From NCBI GenBank assembly GCA_026014585.1, contig JAOZIA010000010.1, positions 1 to 64,000 of the forward strand: a stretch of DNA of 64,000 bases. Direction: 5' to 3'. This DNA is from Candidatus Bathyarchaeota archaeon. GTDB lineage: Archaea > Thermoproteota > Bathyarchaeia > Bathyarchaeales > Bathycorpusculaceae. This document shows, one piece after another, positions 17,043 through 25,597 of this stretch (positions within the stretch are counted from its first letter, which is position 1; every line of letters starts with the position of its first letter). Under the pieces are notes generated by a model. The model saw nothing but the letters and a program-made list of their open reading frames with translations, had not been told where the DNA came from and ran no database searches. The position numbers and the translations under genes were made by a program.

Positions 17043-17911
17043 GAATTGCGGTTATCGGCGCTGGAAAAATGGGCGTATGGTTCGCCAAGTTTTTTCAGAG
17101 CAGGGGCTACAGCGTAGTTCTCGCCGACCGCAAACAAGAAAAACTCGTTCCTCACCAAAATCAATCCTTTTCTTTAACAACCAACTTTTCTGAAGCCGTC
17201 AAAGACGCAGACCAAGTTCTGCTCTGTGTAGCCATTGACGCCATGGAAGAAGTCACCAAAACCATCAGCCCCGCCCTACACAAAGGACAAGTCGTCATGG
17301 ACGTGTGCTCTGTTAAGCAGACACCCGTAGAGGTTATGCACCGCTACATCAAAGACGCCACCGTATTAGGAACGCATCCCGTGTTTGGTCCCGGAAGCAA
17401 TGGCATAGCCCACAAAGCCTACATCCTAACCCCAACCAATTCTGAAGAAGAAAAATTCGCCTCCGAGTTCAAGGCGTGGCTGGAAAAAGAGGAAGCTCAC
17501 GTGTTTGTGATGTCTCCTAAAAAACATGATGAGCTCATCGCGGTTGTGTTGGGTTTGCCGCATTTTCTGGGTTTAGTTGCCTGCGAGACACTTTTGGAGC
17601 AGGAGACTTTGGCTGAAACCAAAAAGGTCTCGGGAACCACGTATCGCATGCTGTACACGCTGGCTGAGGCGACTGCGTTGGAGACGCCTGATTTGTTTGC
17701 GAGTTTGCAGACGAGCCTGCCTGAAGTGGACAAGGTTGAGGGCGTGTTTGTGGCTAAAGCTCAAGAATGGCTTGATTTGATAAAGCGCAAGGATTCTGCG
17801 GCAATCAAGGAGCGCATGGCACAACTTAACAAGAAACTCAAACAATCCGACAGCAACTTCACAGACTCCTACGAAGTAATGTATAAGATGCTGGAATCCA
17901 CAGAAAAATAA
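17039..17911 (+). CDS. tyrA: Prephenate dehydrogenase
   Basis: NAD(P)-dependent oxidative decarboxylation of prephenate to 4-hydroxyphenylpyruvate, the tyrosine branch. The N-terminal Rossmann motif is VIGAGKMGVWFAKFF, and the family signature LGTHPVFGPGSNG lies near residue 117. The C-terminal half is helical, for dimerisation. It overlaps the aminotransferase by four bases and ends the operon. No ACT domain is seen. Confidence 0.92.
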   Translation: MRIAVIGAGKMGVWFAKFFQSRGYSVVLADRKQEKLVPHQNQSFSLTTNFSEAVKDADQVLLCVAIDAMEEVTKTISPALHKGQVVMDVCSVKQTPVEVMHRYIKDATVLGTHPVFGPGSNGIAHKAYILTPTNSEEEKFASEFKAWLEKEEAHVFVMSPKKHDELIAVVLGLPHFLGLVACETLLEQETLAETKKVSGTTYRMLYTLAEATALETPDLFASLQTSLPEVDKVEGVFVAKAQEWLDLIKRKDSAAIKERMAQLNKKLKQSDSNFTDSYEVMYKMLESTEK

Positions 17912-17961
17912 CCCACATTTTTGAGAAACAAATTTTGGTTGAAAAATCAGCTATTAGGGAT

Positions 17962-18025
17962 CTACCCCTCTATGGTTTCTGCATCGAGTTTCTAATAGGC
18001 ACCAAATAGGCTCCAAATATGAAGT
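17962..18025 (+). repeat. Dispersed intergenic repeat, short copy A
   Basis: The stretch containing CCCCTCTATGGTTTCTGCA, then TTCTAATAGGCACCAAATAG and GCTCCAAATATGAA matches the longer copies at 33948-34053 (inverted) and 63426-63532, but lacks their central part. It looks like a copy shortened by recombination between the internal AATAGG-N-CCAAATAG repeats. No ORF covers it. Confidence 0.75.
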
Positions 18026-18086
18026 TGCCAATGAGTAGCATTGAGTACATGTTGGGGAGTTTTCAGGGACAAAAACTATACAAAAA

Positions 18087-18110
18087 GCCTTTTAGGCAAA
18101 TTATTTTTTC
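18087..18110 (+). terminator. Possible terminator of the aromatic operon
   Basis: A short hairpin GCCT-TTT-AGGC (18087-18097) is followed by AAATTATTTTTTC, a U-rich run on the plus strand. It is about 180 bp after tyrA and overlaps the 3' end of the converging ribbon-helix-helix gene. Confidence 0.4.
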
Positions 18111-18247
18111 TTGATTAGGATTTGGATTGCTTTTTCTACTTCTTCAGAGATGACGCCGCCATGGGTTTTTCCGTGTTTTTCGATTAGGTATTTCATGAAT
18201 TGGTCCCAGATGATTGTGTCGACGTATATGGTTGTTCTTTTTTTCAC
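18101..18247 (-). CDS. Ribbon-helix-helix DNA-binding protein (48 aa)
   Basis: A very short gene with a GTG start (18247) and an excellent GAGGAA ribosome site five bases upstream. The product begins MKKRTTIYVDTIIWDQFMKY, the pattern of a CopG/Arc-type beta-strand (TTIYVD) followed by helix A; VISEEVEKAIQIL is helix B. Such proteins bind DNA as dimers and often repress their own promoter. Its upstream region carries two copies of a perfect palindrome (see 18269-18329), the likely operators. An antitoxin role is possible, but no toxin gene is visible beside it. Confidence 0.75.
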   Translation of the reverse strand: MKKRTTIYVDTIIWDQFMKYLIEKHGKTHGGVISEEVEKAIQILIKKK

Positions 18248-18268
18248 TTTGGTTCCTCGTGGGACATA

Positions 18269-18329
18269 ATGACGTCATAACCCTAAATGTTTTATACAAC
18301 ATGACGTCATAACATAATAACATCATAAC
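18269..18329. promoter_or_regulatory. Operator cluster: two ATGACGTCAT palindromes plus a half-matching third
   Basis: ATGACGTCAT occurs at 18269-18278 and 18301-18310, each extended to TGACGTCATAAC. A 10-of-12 match, TAACATCATAAC, lies at 18318-18329. The spacing is 32 and 16 bp. Between the palindromes is TTTTATACAA (18290-18299), which can serve as a TATA box on the minus strand for the RHH gene and on the plus strand for the Gln/Asn-rich gene. The palindromes lie near the expected start sites, ideal for autorepression. Confidence 0.65.
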
Positions 18330-18356
18330 GCTAATTTGTGAAGGTGAGAAACAGGC

Positions 18357-18536
18357 ATGAGCCAACAAAAAACAAAACACCGCAATGTAACCAACATGAC
18401 CCCAAACCAACAACGCGAACTATTCAAAGAATACATGAACCAAAGCGGCTTTTCAGCTTTCATAAAAAACCAAAACAACCAACAAACCCAATACACCTTC
18501 CACTACAAAAACCAACAAACTAATCCTACTTTTTAG
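18357..18536 (+). CDS. Small Gln/Asn-rich protein (59 aa), divergent to the RHH gene
   Basis: Unrecognised. ATG at 18357 has GGTGA nine bases upstream. The product is unusually rich in Gln and Asn (MSQQKTKHRN at the start; NQNNQQTQYTFHYKNQQTN near the end) and lacks a membrane segment. It is transcribed away from the RHH gene across the palindrome cluster, so both are probably controlled together. A shadow frame from 18338 was discarded because it starts inside this ribosome site. The stop is TAG. Confidence 0.55.
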   Translation: MSQQKTKHRNVTNMTPNQQRELFKEYMNQSGFSAFIKNQNNQQTQYTFHYKNQQTNPTF

Positions 18537-18580
18537 CATTGAACTTTTAAAAAATGCTTTAACTCTTTTTGTTACCATAA

Positions 18581-18590
18581 TTTTTATATG
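18581..18590 (+). promoter_or_regulatory. TATA box of cimA
   Basis: TTTTTATATG lies 35-44 bp before the ATG at 18625. Transcription would start near 18610-18614, giving a very short leader; GTGAT (18616-18620) is then a ribosome site four bases from the ATG. Confidence 0.5.
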
Positions 18591-18624
18591 GTTGGTTCAC
18601 CCTGAAACAAGAGATGTGATTTAA

Positions 18625-20158
18625 ATGGGGTATTGCTTTATTCAACCGCTTCCCTAAAACCATAAAATTTTTAGACACCACCCTACGTGATGGTGAACAA
18701 ACTCCCGGAGTATCTCTTGTAGCTGAAAACAAACTGCGCATAGCCCAGCGGCTAGACGAGCTAGGCGTGGACGTGATTGAGGCAGGCTTTGCCGCGGTCA
18801 GCGAGGGCGAGCTTGAAGCAGTCAAACTCATCGCCAAACAGGGTCTTCGTGCTGAGGTTAGCAGTGCAGGCAGAGGCACCAAAGGCGACATTGACGCCGT
18901 AATCAAAAGCGAAGCCTCCACCATGAGCATGATTATACCCACCTCAGATTTGCACATAGAGGCTAAAATGCGCAAGACCCGTGAGCAAGTGCTCAAAGCC
19001 ACCGAAGACTGTGTTTCTTATGCAAAGGCGCATGGCTTAAAGGTGGAGCTTTTGGCTGAGGACGCCACCCGAAGCGATTTTGAGTATCTGACAAAGGTGT
19101 TTCAGACAGCGGAAGCCGCAGGAGTAGACCGAGTAACACCATGCGACACCGTAGGCATCCTAACTCCCGAAAAAACCGTCCAGTTCTTTGGCGACCTATC
19201 CAAGGCGCTTAAGGTTCCCATCGGCGTACACTGCCACAACGACTTTGGAATGGCCGTAGCAAATACAGTCATCGCATTGGGCAATGGCGCAACCGAAGCC
19301 CACGCAACAATCAACGGCTTAGGCGAACGCGCAGGCAACGCTGCGCTTGAGGAAATCGTGATTTCACTGCGTAGTCTCTACAAACTCGACCTAAACATCA
19401 AAACTGAACTCCTATACAGCACCAGCCAGCTGGTTCAACGTCTCTCAGGCGTGCATGTGCAACCCAACAAAGCCGTCGTGGGAGAGAACGCTTTCACGCA
19501 TGAATCGGGTATTCACACTCAGGGCGTCTTAGCTAACCCGCTCACTTACGAACCCATCGCGCCCGAGCTTGTCGGTGGAGTCCGCCGCATAGCGCCGGGC
19601 AAGCACAGTGGAACAAACGCCATCCGCAACGATCTCGCCAACATGGGATTGAACCCCAGTGAGGAACAGTTCAAAGAAATCTTCCAGCGCATCAAAGAGT
19701 TGGGTGACAAAGGCAAAGCCATAATGGATGCTGACGTGCTCGCAATCGCTGAAGCCGTTATGGGTTTGAGTTCTGAGAAGCCTATCTCGCTTGAGGAAAT
19801 GACGTTTGTGGGTGGCGACAAAGTAACGTCTACTGCTTCGGTTCGGCTGTGTCTTTACGGCAAGGACGTGTGGGGCACAGCAGTTGGAGTAGGACCCGTT
19901 GACGCTACAATAAATGCTGTCAAAAACGCCATATCCGAAGTTGAACCCATAGCCCTTGAGCAGTACAACGTCAAAGCCATCACAGGCGGAACTGATGCCA
20001 TGGTTGAGGTCATCGTTAAGGTACGCAAGGGAAGCAGAACCGTGACTGCTATGGGTGTTCGTGAGGACATTGTGAAAGCCAGCATTGAAGCGGTGCTTAG
20101 CGGCATGAACGTTTTGATGGTTGGCAACAGCAACGGTAATGGTAAACCCAAACACTAA
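18625..20158 (+). CDS. cimA: (R)-citramalate synthase, start region frameshifted
   Basis: Condenses pyruvate with acetyl-CoA to citramalate, the threonine-independent route to isoleucine. The catalytic FLDTTLRDGEQTPGVSL, HCHNDFG metal site and NGLGERAGNAALEE are present. DATRSD, CDTVGILTPEK and FGMAVANT resemble archaeal CimA rather than LeuA, and leuA is found at 29025. The essential N-terminus (from about 18656) has no ATG, GTG or TTG in frame. ATG 18625, behind GTGAT, encodes MGYCFIQPLP and meets UAA at 18655. A +1 shift at CCC-U would join it to KTIKFLDTT. It may be programmed recoding, a leader peptide, or a one-base sequence error. Confidence 0.8.
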
Positions 20159-20238
20159 CCCTTCTTTTTTGTTTGAAAAGACTTAACAGCAACATCAACC
20201 AACATATCACAACACACTTATTCAGAGGATAACCCAAA

Positions 20239-21867
20239 ATGAGAAGTGACGAGATTAAACTTGGAACACAAAAAGCCCCGCATAGGGCACTTTTGAAATC
20301 TCTTGGTTTAACTGATGATGACCTGACTAAACCCTTCATCGGAGTAGCCAACAGCTACACCAACATTGTCCCCGGACACATTCACCTACGCGCCATAGGC
20401 GACGCCGTCAAAGAAGGCATCTTAGCCGCAGGCGGCATACCCTTCGAGTTTAACACCATCGCGGTCTGTGACGGCATAGCCATGGGGCACTTGGGCATGC
20501 GGTACTCGCTTCCCAGCCGCGAAATCATCGCCGACTCAGTCGAAATCATGCTGCAAGCCCACAGTCTAGACGGTATGGTCATGGTTTCTAACTGTGACAA
20601 AATCACCCCCGGCATGCTCATGGCAGCCGCCCGCGTTAACATCCCAGCCATTATGGTTACGGGTGGACCAATGCAGGCAGGCAATCTCCGAGGCAGAAAA
20701 CTCAGCTACGCCAACATGCCCGAGGCACTTGGGCAGGTTACTGCAGGAAAACTAACGGAGAAAGAACTTTTTGAGTTAGAGGATGCTTCGTGTCCTAGCT
20801 GTGGCAGCTGTAGTGGCATGTTTACTGCTAACACGATGGCATGTATGACAGAGGCGTTGGGGTTAAGTTTACCTTACTGCGCCACTTCACTGGCTACCAG
20901 CGCCCTTAAAATGCGCATAGCAAAAGAAACAGGCAAACAAATTATTTCCTTAGTAAAACAAGAACTTACACCCTCAAAGATTCTAACCATGCAGGCTTTC
21001 GAGAACGCAATTGCGTTGGACATGGCTTTGGGCGGCTCAACCAACACGGTTCTGCACCTTCCAGCTATTGCTAAAGAGGCAGGGTTGACTTTGCCTTTGT
21101 CGTTGTTTGATGAAATCGGTAAAAAGGTTCCTCACCTTTGCAGTATGATTCCAAGTGGATCTTATGCAGTTGAGGATTTGGATGCTGCTGGCAGTGTTCC
21201 TGCAGTGCTCAATGAAATTCGCGATATGTTGAATTTGGATGCAAAGACGGTTTCGGGAAAAACCTTAGGTGAAAACGTCAAAGATGCCAAAGTGCTCAAC
21301 AGTGAAGTAATCCGTCCACTTGATAATCCTGTGCACAAGGAAGGCGGCATAGCCATCTTAACAGGCAATCTTGCACCCAAAGGCAGTGTTATCAAATCTG
21401 CAGGTGTCTCGCCAAGCATGCTAAAGCACACGGGTCCAGCAAAAATTTATGATTCTGAAAAAGAGGCAATTGCTGCGATACGGGGTCAAGAAATCAAAGC
21501 CGGCGACGTCGTAGTTATCCGTTATGAAGGTCCGAGAGGCGGACCAGGTATGCCCGAGATGCTTTTCCCCACTGCCGCGATTGCAGGTATGGGCTTAGCA
21601 GAATCCGTCGCGCTTATCACTGATGGACGCTTTAGCGGTGCAACCCGCGGCGGCAGTATCGGTCATGTGGCTCCTGAAGCGTTTGATGGTGGTCCAATCG
21701 CTGTTATTCAAAACGGCGATGTCATAACCATTGACATACCTAACCGTGTCCTCAAAGTGGACCTCTCTGAGCAAGAACTCAAAGAGCGCTTAGCCGCGTG
21801 GAAGCCCAGACCGCCCAAATTCAGCAAGGGCATATTGTCCCGCTACACGCCAACACCCATAGAATAA
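20239..21867 (+). CDS. ilvD: Dihydroxy-acid dehydratase
   Basis: Dehydrates 2,3-dihydroxy acids in valine and isoleucine synthesis; Fe-S dependent. The cluster cysteines are in NCDKITPGM and CPSCGSCSGMFTANTM. C-terminal VALITDGRFSGATRGGSIGH is the family signature. 542 residues, full length. It follows cimA by 80 bp with GAGG before the ATG, and is followed by a clear terminator. Confidence 0.96.
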   Translation: MRSDEIKLGTQKAPHRALLKSLGLTDDDLTKPFIGVANSYTNIVPGHIHLRAIGDAVKEGILAAGGIPFEFNTIAVCDGIAMGHLGMRYSLPSREIIADSVEIMLQAHSLDGMVMVSNCDKITPGMLMAAARVNIPAIMVTGGPMQAGNLRGRKLSYANMPEALGQVTAGKLTEKELFELEDASCPSCGSCSGMFTANTMACMTEALGLSLPYCATSLATSALKMRIAKETGKQIISLVKQELTPSKILTMQAFENAIALDMALGGSTNTVLHLPAIAKEAGLTLPLSLFDEIGKKVPHLCSMIPSGSYAVEDLDAAGSVPAVLNEIRDMLNLDAKTVSGKTLGENVKDAKVLNSEVIRPLDNPVHKEGGIAILTGNLAPKGSVIKSAGVSPSMLKHTGPAKIYDSEKEAIAAIRGQEIKAGDVVVIRYEGPRGGPGMPEMLFPTAAIAGMGLAESVALITDGRFSGATRGGSIGHVAPEAFDGGPIAVIQNGDVITIDIPNRVLKVDLSEQELKERLAAWKPRPPKFSKGILSRYTPTPIE

Positions 21868-21875
21868 GCAGATTC

Positions 21876-21906
21876 GAGGGTTTTTAGCCCTCCTCATTTT
21901 TTATTA
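21876..21906 (+). terminator. Terminator after ilvD
   Basis: GAGGG-TTTTTAG-CCCTC (21876-21892) forms a five-pair stem and is followed by CTCATTTTTTATT. It lies nine bases after the ilvD stop and faces the converging PEP carboxylase gene. Confidence 0.6.
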
Positions 21907-21928
21907 AAAAATTGAGAAAAAGTTGTTT

Positions 21929-23518
21929 TTAGCCTAAACATTTTCGGAGTTTTGCTGATTCTACCAACGCTCTTTTGGCTTCTTCATCATCTTTTTGTAG
22001 GTAAGAGAGTAGGAAGTTGTTGGTGTAGTTCTCATGTTTTCTCTGCGGCAACTCTTTAGGTCCAAGCTTTAGTGGTAGTTTGTCTTCTACGGTTTTTAGA
22101 TCCTCTTGTAGCGATATTAGGGCGGTTTTTAGGTCTTCTTCGTTCATGTTTGCTCTTTTCGCGGTTGCTTGGCTCATTTCCATTAGCATGTTTAGGTTTT
22201 GCCAAGAAACAAATCCGCCTACTACTTTGAGGTCATTTTCCAGTTTTAGATAGTTCTTTTCGAGTAGACCCCATTCTCTATCTGTTAGTTTACCCAATGC
22301 TTTTAGTCCTATGAACTCGGGGGGTAACCCGATACTGTACAGGGCAGTGGCAAATGAGATGGCTCGAGGTAGGCATACACCTGCGACGCATCTGCTGTAG
22401 CCGAAGAGTCCAATGTGGAGTTTGCGTGCTCGTCTCGCGGGAACGTACGCTGCGACACTGTTTATGAAGGGTGCTAAGGATTCAATTTGGCATTCGTATT
22501 CTTTTCTACATTTAGCCAGTAACCCCATGATTGTTTCTTCCTCTTCGGGGCTGATGGGTTGTGGGGTGCCGTTTGGTAGTCGATGGTTTAGGGTGTTTAC
22601 GCTTTCTTTAACCTGCTCGATTGGGTAATCGTATCGGAACGCGGACTGAATTGTTACTGTTGAGAGTCCCTTGTACTCATCTAAGAAATTATAGATGTTG
22701 TCTGGGGAGAGGTGTCCTCTGAAAGGCTTTGAGCCTACACCAAGGATTGGATGAATTTCAACATCTGTCTCTTTTTCTAGTTTTTTGAGTTTGTAGAGTC
22801 CTATTTTTGACAGGAGCACCGCGCAGATTAAGCCGTAGTTGAGTGCGGGGTCGCTGCGTGCGATGAATACACGTTGTTTTTTGGGTTTAACGGCTTTAAT
22901 GTAGGGTGTGACGATTTTGTCTACGCAACTTATACTTTCAAAGTCCTCAACAAGGGGTATTACTTTGAGACTTTTGGGTTTGAAATCGCCAATCCACTCT
23001 TTTGCTGTTGTGTCTTCGCAGACTGGAACGTTTTCAGCTTCCACGATGGCTTTTTTGTAGTAGTTAAAAAGCATGATAAGCTCTTTAGCTTCAGTTGTGA
23101 AGGGCAGGATGACTTCAAAGATTGGTTCTACCTCACGTTTGTATGCTAAGGAGGCTACATCGTGGGCTACGGGAATGTTTTGAAGTGTTTCAAGCAGGTA
23201 TTTGCGTTCTGCGCCTTCAATTTTTGGGTTGGGTATACGATAAGTCAGCAGGATGTCTTCGCCGATGGTGTGACCTGCAAAGTAGTCCCAATGTTTCTGC
23301 ATAAGTTTTCGGACTACGCGTGTGTCTGTGTCTTTGCCCTCTGAGTCCCACATTACTTCTTGGCAGCCAAGAATGCTGTAGGCGCGGTAAGCTTCAAAAA
23401 CTTCTAAACTACCGTTAATTATGTCCTGATTGCTCCACTCTGGAACATTGGCGTTATCAGGGTGCTGCGTTGACATGGTGCATGGAATAACTCTTTTTTC
23501 GTCAAAATCTGAGTTCAA
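21929..23518 (-). CDS. ppcA: Phosphoenolpyruvate carboxylase, archaeal type
   Basis: Carboxylates PEP to oxaloacetate, the precursor of aspartate and hence of the aspartate used in the ADTH route. This is the short archaeal PEPC (529 residues) with the N-terminal signature IPCTMSTQHPDNANVPEW. Further conserved pieces are ILGCQEVMWDSEGKDTDTRV, RSDPALNYG, and LGVGSKPFRGHLSP. It stands alone on the minus strand between the cimA-ilvD and ilvB units. Confidence 0.95.
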   Translation of the reverse strand: MNSDFDEKRVIPCTMSTQHPDNANVPEWSNQDIINGSLEVFEAYRAYSILGCQEVMWDSEGKDTDTRVVRKLMQKHWDYFAGHTIGEDILLTYRIPNPKIEGAERKYLLETLQNIPVAHDVASLAYKREVEPIFEVILPFTTEAKELIMLFNYYKKAIVEAENVPVCEDTTAKEWIGDFKPKSLKVIPLVEDFESISCVDKIVTPYIKAVKPKKQRVFIARSDPALNYGLICAVLLSKIGLYKLKKLEKETDVEIHPILGVGSKPFRGHLSPDNIYNFLDEYKGLSTVTIQSAFRYDYPIEQVKESVNTLNHRLPNGTPQPISPEEEETIMGLLAKCRKEYECQIESLAPFINSVAAYVPARRARKLHIGLFGYSRCVAGVCLPRAISFATALYSIGLPPEFIGLKALGKLTDREWGLLEKNYLKLENDLKVVGGFVSWQNLNMLMEMSQATAKRANMNEEDLKTALISLQEDLKTVEDKLPLKLGPKELPQRKHENYTNNFLLSYLQKDDEEAKRALVESAKLRKCLG

Positions 23519-23686
23519 TTTTTAACCCTCTTGGTTGCCTTTTAAAGCTTGGCATGATGTGAGAGAGTTTATTTAAATTTTATCGCCCAAAATTTAGTTA
23601 ATAATCGCTTTTCTACACCGTTCATTTCATTTCTACTATGACCTTGTCAAATGTTTGCTGCCAATAATCCATGAGTCACCACAATC

Positions 23687-23694
23687 TTTTTATG
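23687..23694 (+). promoter_or_regulatory. TATA box of the ilvB unit
   Basis: TTTTTATG at 23687-23694 would place the transcript start near 23715, about 25 bases before the short leader ORF (23741) and 170 bases before ilvB. Such a long untranslated leader is unusual next to the short ones elsewhere in the window. Confidence 0.45.
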
Positions 23695-23740
23695 GTGTTA
23701 GCCATTAGGTTTAGATACTTAATTTCAAGAGGCATTGAAA

Positions 23741-23791
23741 ATGAGGGATCGTCACCTCAATAGCTGGGATCGTCGGGTACTTATTCTCTAA
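23741..23791 (+). CDS. Putative branched-chain leader peptide (16 aa)
   Basis: Short ORF MRDRHLNSWDRRVLIL with a strong AGAGG ribosome site (23728-23732) eight bases before its ATG. It ends Val-Leu-Ile-Leu immediately before UAA, exactly the amino acids made by the operon that follows (ilvB, ilvH, leuCDBA). It lies between a TATA box and ilvB, 95 bp upstream of that gene. The GGGATCGTC motif occurs twice inside it. Function as an attenuation leader is inferred. Confidence 0.6.
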   Translation: MRDRHLNSWDRRVLIL

Positions 23792-23885
23792 TTATTCCAG
23801 TGAAACCTCTAAAAAAGAAGCTTGTAAAACACGATTTTTCTGTTCAGACGACAGTATAAACGTTAATGATAAGGAGCAATGTTAA

Positions 23886-25595
23886 ATGTCCACTAAAATC
23901 TCTGGTGCAAAAGCACTCTTAGAATCTCTTGAACGACAAAACGTAGACGTCATGTTCGGCATCTTAGGCGGAGCCATACTGCCCGTATACGACGCACTTT
24001 GTGGAAACACAAAAATCAGACACATCCTTGCTCGACACGAGCAGGGAGCAGCGCACATGGCAGAAGGCTACGCTAAAGCCTGTGGGCGAGTAGGTGTGTG
24101 CATGGCAACTTCAGGTCCCGGAGCCACCAATCTAGTAACGGGCATAGCTAATGCGTACATGGATTCTTCACCAATGGTTGCCCTAACAGGTCAGGTTCCT
24201 TCCTCAGGCGTTAACACTTCTTACATGATTGGTAGAGATGCTTTCCAAGAAGCAGACATCATCGGCATAACCACTCCAATCACCAAATACAACTTCCAGC
24301 CCCGAACAACCGCTGAAATCCCAGTAACAGTTAACACAGCATTCTACATAGCAGGAACAGGCAGACCTGGACCAGTCTTAATTGATTTGCCAAAGAATGT
24401 GCAGTCCGAATCCGCTGAGGTTCAATTCACAGACAAAATTGATGCTAAAGGCTACAAACCAGCCTCCCAACCCAACTTAGAAAAAGTAAACCAAGCCGTT
24501 GAGTTGCTGCTGAAAGCTGAAAACCCTATATTCTTAGTGGGCGGTGGCGCTATAATTTCAGGCGCATCAGATGAACTGGTGAAAATGTCCGATTTGCTAA
24601 TGGCGCCAGTTGCAACTACCTTTATGGGTAAAGGCGCTTTCCCCGAGGGTCATCCGTTATCGTTGGGCTGCATTGGTATGCATGGTAACCCAGTAGCTAA
24701 TAAGCTGATGAGTGAAGCAGATGTTTTGTTGGCTATTGGAACCCGTTTCTCTGACCGTGCAACCGCGAACTTGGACACTTTCTGTCCTGACGCCAAAAAA
24801 ATCCAAATCGAAATAGACAACGCAGAAATTAACAAAAACATCGAGGTTGATGTGCCAATTGTGGGCGATGCCAAAGTCACCCTGAAAATCATGTACTACG
24901 CCATCTCTGAGAAACTCAAAAAGAAAGATGGACAAGCTTGGCTAAAACGGGTTAAAGAAGTCAAAGAAAAACTAAACCCCATAATGAATGAGCAACCTAA
25001 AGATTTAGTTCCCAAAACCCTACTGATGGAACTACGCAAGTTGCTACCTGAAAACGGCATAATCACAACCGAAGTCGGGCAAAACCAGATGTGGTCAGCA
25101 CTGTACTTTAAAACACTAAAACCCCGAACCTTCCTCAGTTCAGGTGGGCTTGGAACCATGGGCTTTGGTTTTCCAGCAGCAATAGGCGCCAAAGTCGCGT
25201 GCCCAGACAGGCCAGTGGTTGACATTGCAGGAGACGGCAGCTTCCGAATGACTGAAAACGAGCTTGCATGCTCAGTCGCCGAAAATATTCCCGTCACTGT
25301 TATTGTGCTGAATAATTCAGTGCTGGGTATGGTTGCTCAGTGGCAAAGAATCCTCTACAAGCGTCGTTACATGGCAGTTGATTTGGGTAAGACTCCTGAC
25401 TTTGTCAAGTTAGCGGAGGCTTATGGAGCGCAAGGCTTTAGAGTAACTTCCATAGAACAATTCCATAAGGCAGTTAAAACCGCATTAAACAGCAAAGTTT
25501 CAACCGTGATTGATGTGCCAATCGGCTCAGAAGAGGACGTGGTTCCTTTTGTGCCTCCAGGTTGCGGTTTACCTCAACAAAGTGGAGACTACTAA
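23886..25595 (+). CDS. ilvB: Acetolactate synthase, catalytic subunit
   Basis: Thiamine-diphosphate enzyme that makes acetolactate or acetohydroxybutyrate. The ThDP glutamate lies in ARHEQGAAHMAEGYAKA (near residue 49). The three-domain fold ends with the ThDP-binding motif GDGSFRMTENELA and NNSVLGMVAQWQ. 569 residues. GGAG is nine bases before the ATG. A tiny out-of-frame ORF (23879-23896) overlaps the start. Confidence 0.96.
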   Translation: MSTKISGAKALLESLERQNVDVMFGILGGAILPVYDALCGNTKIRHILARHEQGAAHMAEGYAKACGRVGVCMATSGPGATNLVTGIANAYMDSSPMVALTGQVPSSGVNTSYMIGRDAFQEADIIGITTPITKYNFQPRTTAEIPVTVNTAFYIAGTGRPGPVLIDLPKNVQSESAEVQFTDKIDAKGYKPASQPNLEKVNQAVELLLKAENPIFLVGGGAIISGASDELVKMSDLLMAPVATTFMGKGAFPEGHPLSLGCIGMHGNPVANKLMSEADVLLAIGTRFSDRATANLDTFCPDAKKIQIEIDNAEINKNIEVDVPIVGDAKVTLKIMYYAISEKLKKKDGQAWLKRVKEVKEKLNPIMNEQPKDLVPKTLLMELRKLLPENGIITTEVGQNQMWSALYFKTLKPRTFLSSGGLGTMGFGFPAAIGAKVACPDRPVVDIAGDGSFRMTENELACSVAENIPVTVIVLNNSVLGMVAQWQRILYKRRYMAVDLGKTPDFVKLAEAYGAQGFRVTSIEQFHKAVKTALNSKVSTVIDVPIGSEEDVVPFVPPGCGLPQQSGDY

Positions 25596-25597
25596 AT

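Noticed and set aside
18338-18523. ORF in another frame over the Gln/Asn-rich gene
   Set aside because: It begins with a GTG inside the ribosome site of the gene at 18357 and has a biased Lys/Pro/Thr/His composition typical of a shadow frame.
23879-23896. Five-codon ORF overlapping the ilvB start
   Set aside because: It lies only two bases from the ribosome site used by ilvB and is too short to judge; the leader at 23741 is far more convincing.
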